DNA of 23,471 bases from Methanosarcinales archaeon (GTDB taxonomy: Archaea > Halobacteriota > Methanosarcinia > Methanosarcinales > Methanogasteraceae): contig DAOVGO010000001.1 of the NCBI GenBank assembly GCA_030672345.1, forward strand, positions 1-23,471. Direction: 5' to 3'. The translations under genes were made by a program, and so were the position numbers. Below are positions 23,068 through 23,471 of the stretch, one piece after another (positions within the stretch are counted from its first letter, which is position 1; each line of letters begins with the position of its first letter). The notes under the pieces were generated by a model that was not told the DNA's origin, searched no databases, and saw only the letters and a program-made list of their open reading frames with translations.

Positions 23068-23471
23068 ATGCTCACGATATCCAACATCTCGAGGGTGTTT
23101 GAGTCAGAGGCTGGGACGGTCGAAGCACTCCGGAATATCAATCTTGAGGTTCCTGACAAGGAATTTCTCTGTTTCATCGGTCCGTCCGGCTGCGGCAAAA
23201 CAACGCTGCTGCGGATCATCGCAGGGCTGGACCAGCCCACGTCCGGCGAGGTGCTGCTCGATGGCAGGGTCATACGATCCCCTGATCCAAGGCAGGGTAT
23301 GGTATTTCAGGAGTATTCACTCTTCCCGTGGAGGACGATAATCAACAACGTCGCCTTTGGACTGGAGATCAAAGGTGTTCCAAAGGATGAACGGTACGAA
23401 ATCGCACGAAAGTACCTGAGAATGGTCGGATTGCACGAATTCGAGCGCAGCTACCCTTACGAACTTTCGGG
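23068..23471 (+). CDS. ABC transporter ATP-binding subunit, TauB/SsuB/NrtD type, N-terminal part
   Basis: The first 134 residues are in the window and the gene runs off the end. Walker A is GPSGCGKTT (38-46), the Q-loop Gln is Q81 (MVFQEYSLFPW, typical of the nitrate/sulphonate/taurine/thiamine-precursor group), and the fragment stops at the beginning of the LSGG signature (YELSG). The ATG follows the thiL stop by 16 bases. Members of this group import small organic anions or the pyrimidine precursor of thiamine. The thiL neighbour makes a thiamine-precursor importer plausible, but the permease and binding protein lie outside the window. Confidence 0.92.
   Translation, partial: MLTISNISRVFESEAGTVEALRNINLEVPDKEFLCFIGPSGCGKTTLLRIIAGLDQPTSGEVLLDGRVIRSPDPRQGMVFQEYSLFPWRTIINNVAFGLEIKGVPKDERYEIARKYLRMVGLHEFERSYPYELS

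Noticed and set aside
1..23471. CRISPR array, tRNA or rRNA genes
   Set aside because: No regularly spaced repeat array was seen, and no tRNA-like T-loop and acceptor combination or rRNA segment was found in the intergenic regions on reading.

Overview
The window is a piece of archaeal chromosome. It encodes the gamma subunit of aIF2, aIF1A, a Rio1 kinase, archaeal ribosomal protein S2, the archaeal type of S-adenosylmethionine synthetase, the radical SAM subunit of archaeosine synthase, a TRAM protein and a PIN protein next to aIF2-gamma. TATA-like boxes sit in front of several genes. Together with CbiD, pyruvate phosphate dikinase and a membrane-anchored winged-helix regulator this points to a euryarchaeon of the methanogen or methane/alkane-oxidiser type. 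I cannot fix the lineage from sequence alone. Most of the window is moderately GC-rich. One stretch (about 420-2300) is visibly AT-rich and looks acquired.

Layout. 1-267 is the 5' end of ilvC (minus). 422-2291 is the AT-rich island. It holds a PLD-fold/zinc-ribbon protein and a membrane-anchored protein of unknown function, both on the minus strand. Between them lies an attC-like folded site, and a weaker one lies upstream. 2557-3864 is a TldE/PmbA protein; its long upstream region holds a candidate small structured RNA and a cluster of short dyads. 4260-5851 is aIF2-gamma overlapping a PIN protein. 6105-6884 is a four-CBS protein divergent from mat (7257-8447), which overlaps a membrane winged-helix regulator (8447-9262). 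cbiD (9536-10528) converges on a TRAM gene. A DUF123 GIY-YIG protein overlaps rpsB (minus), and rpsB is divergent from the archaeosine radical SAM gene (12149-13177). Rio1 and aIF1A form a minus-strand pair divergent from an HD phosphohydrolase (14404-15594). ppdK (15722-18397) overlaps a DsrE-like gene. A LolA-like lipoprotein follows, ended by a clear hairpin terminator. About 0.9 kb of gene debris, with a recognisable frameshifted transposase remnant, precedes an MFS transporter. thiL and the 5' part of an ABC ATPase close the window.

How it fits together. The core genes serve translation (aIF2-gamma, aIF1A, S2, Rio1, TRAM, archaeosine) and cofactor or C1 metabolism (SAM, cobalamin, thiamine). 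Several tight overlaps suggest translational coupling: aIF2-gamma/PIN, mat/regulator, rpsB/DUF123 and ppdK/DsrE. The parts least explained by known genes are the attC-like cassette arrangement in the AT-rich island and the TATA-hairpin-U-tract unit at 4038-4141.
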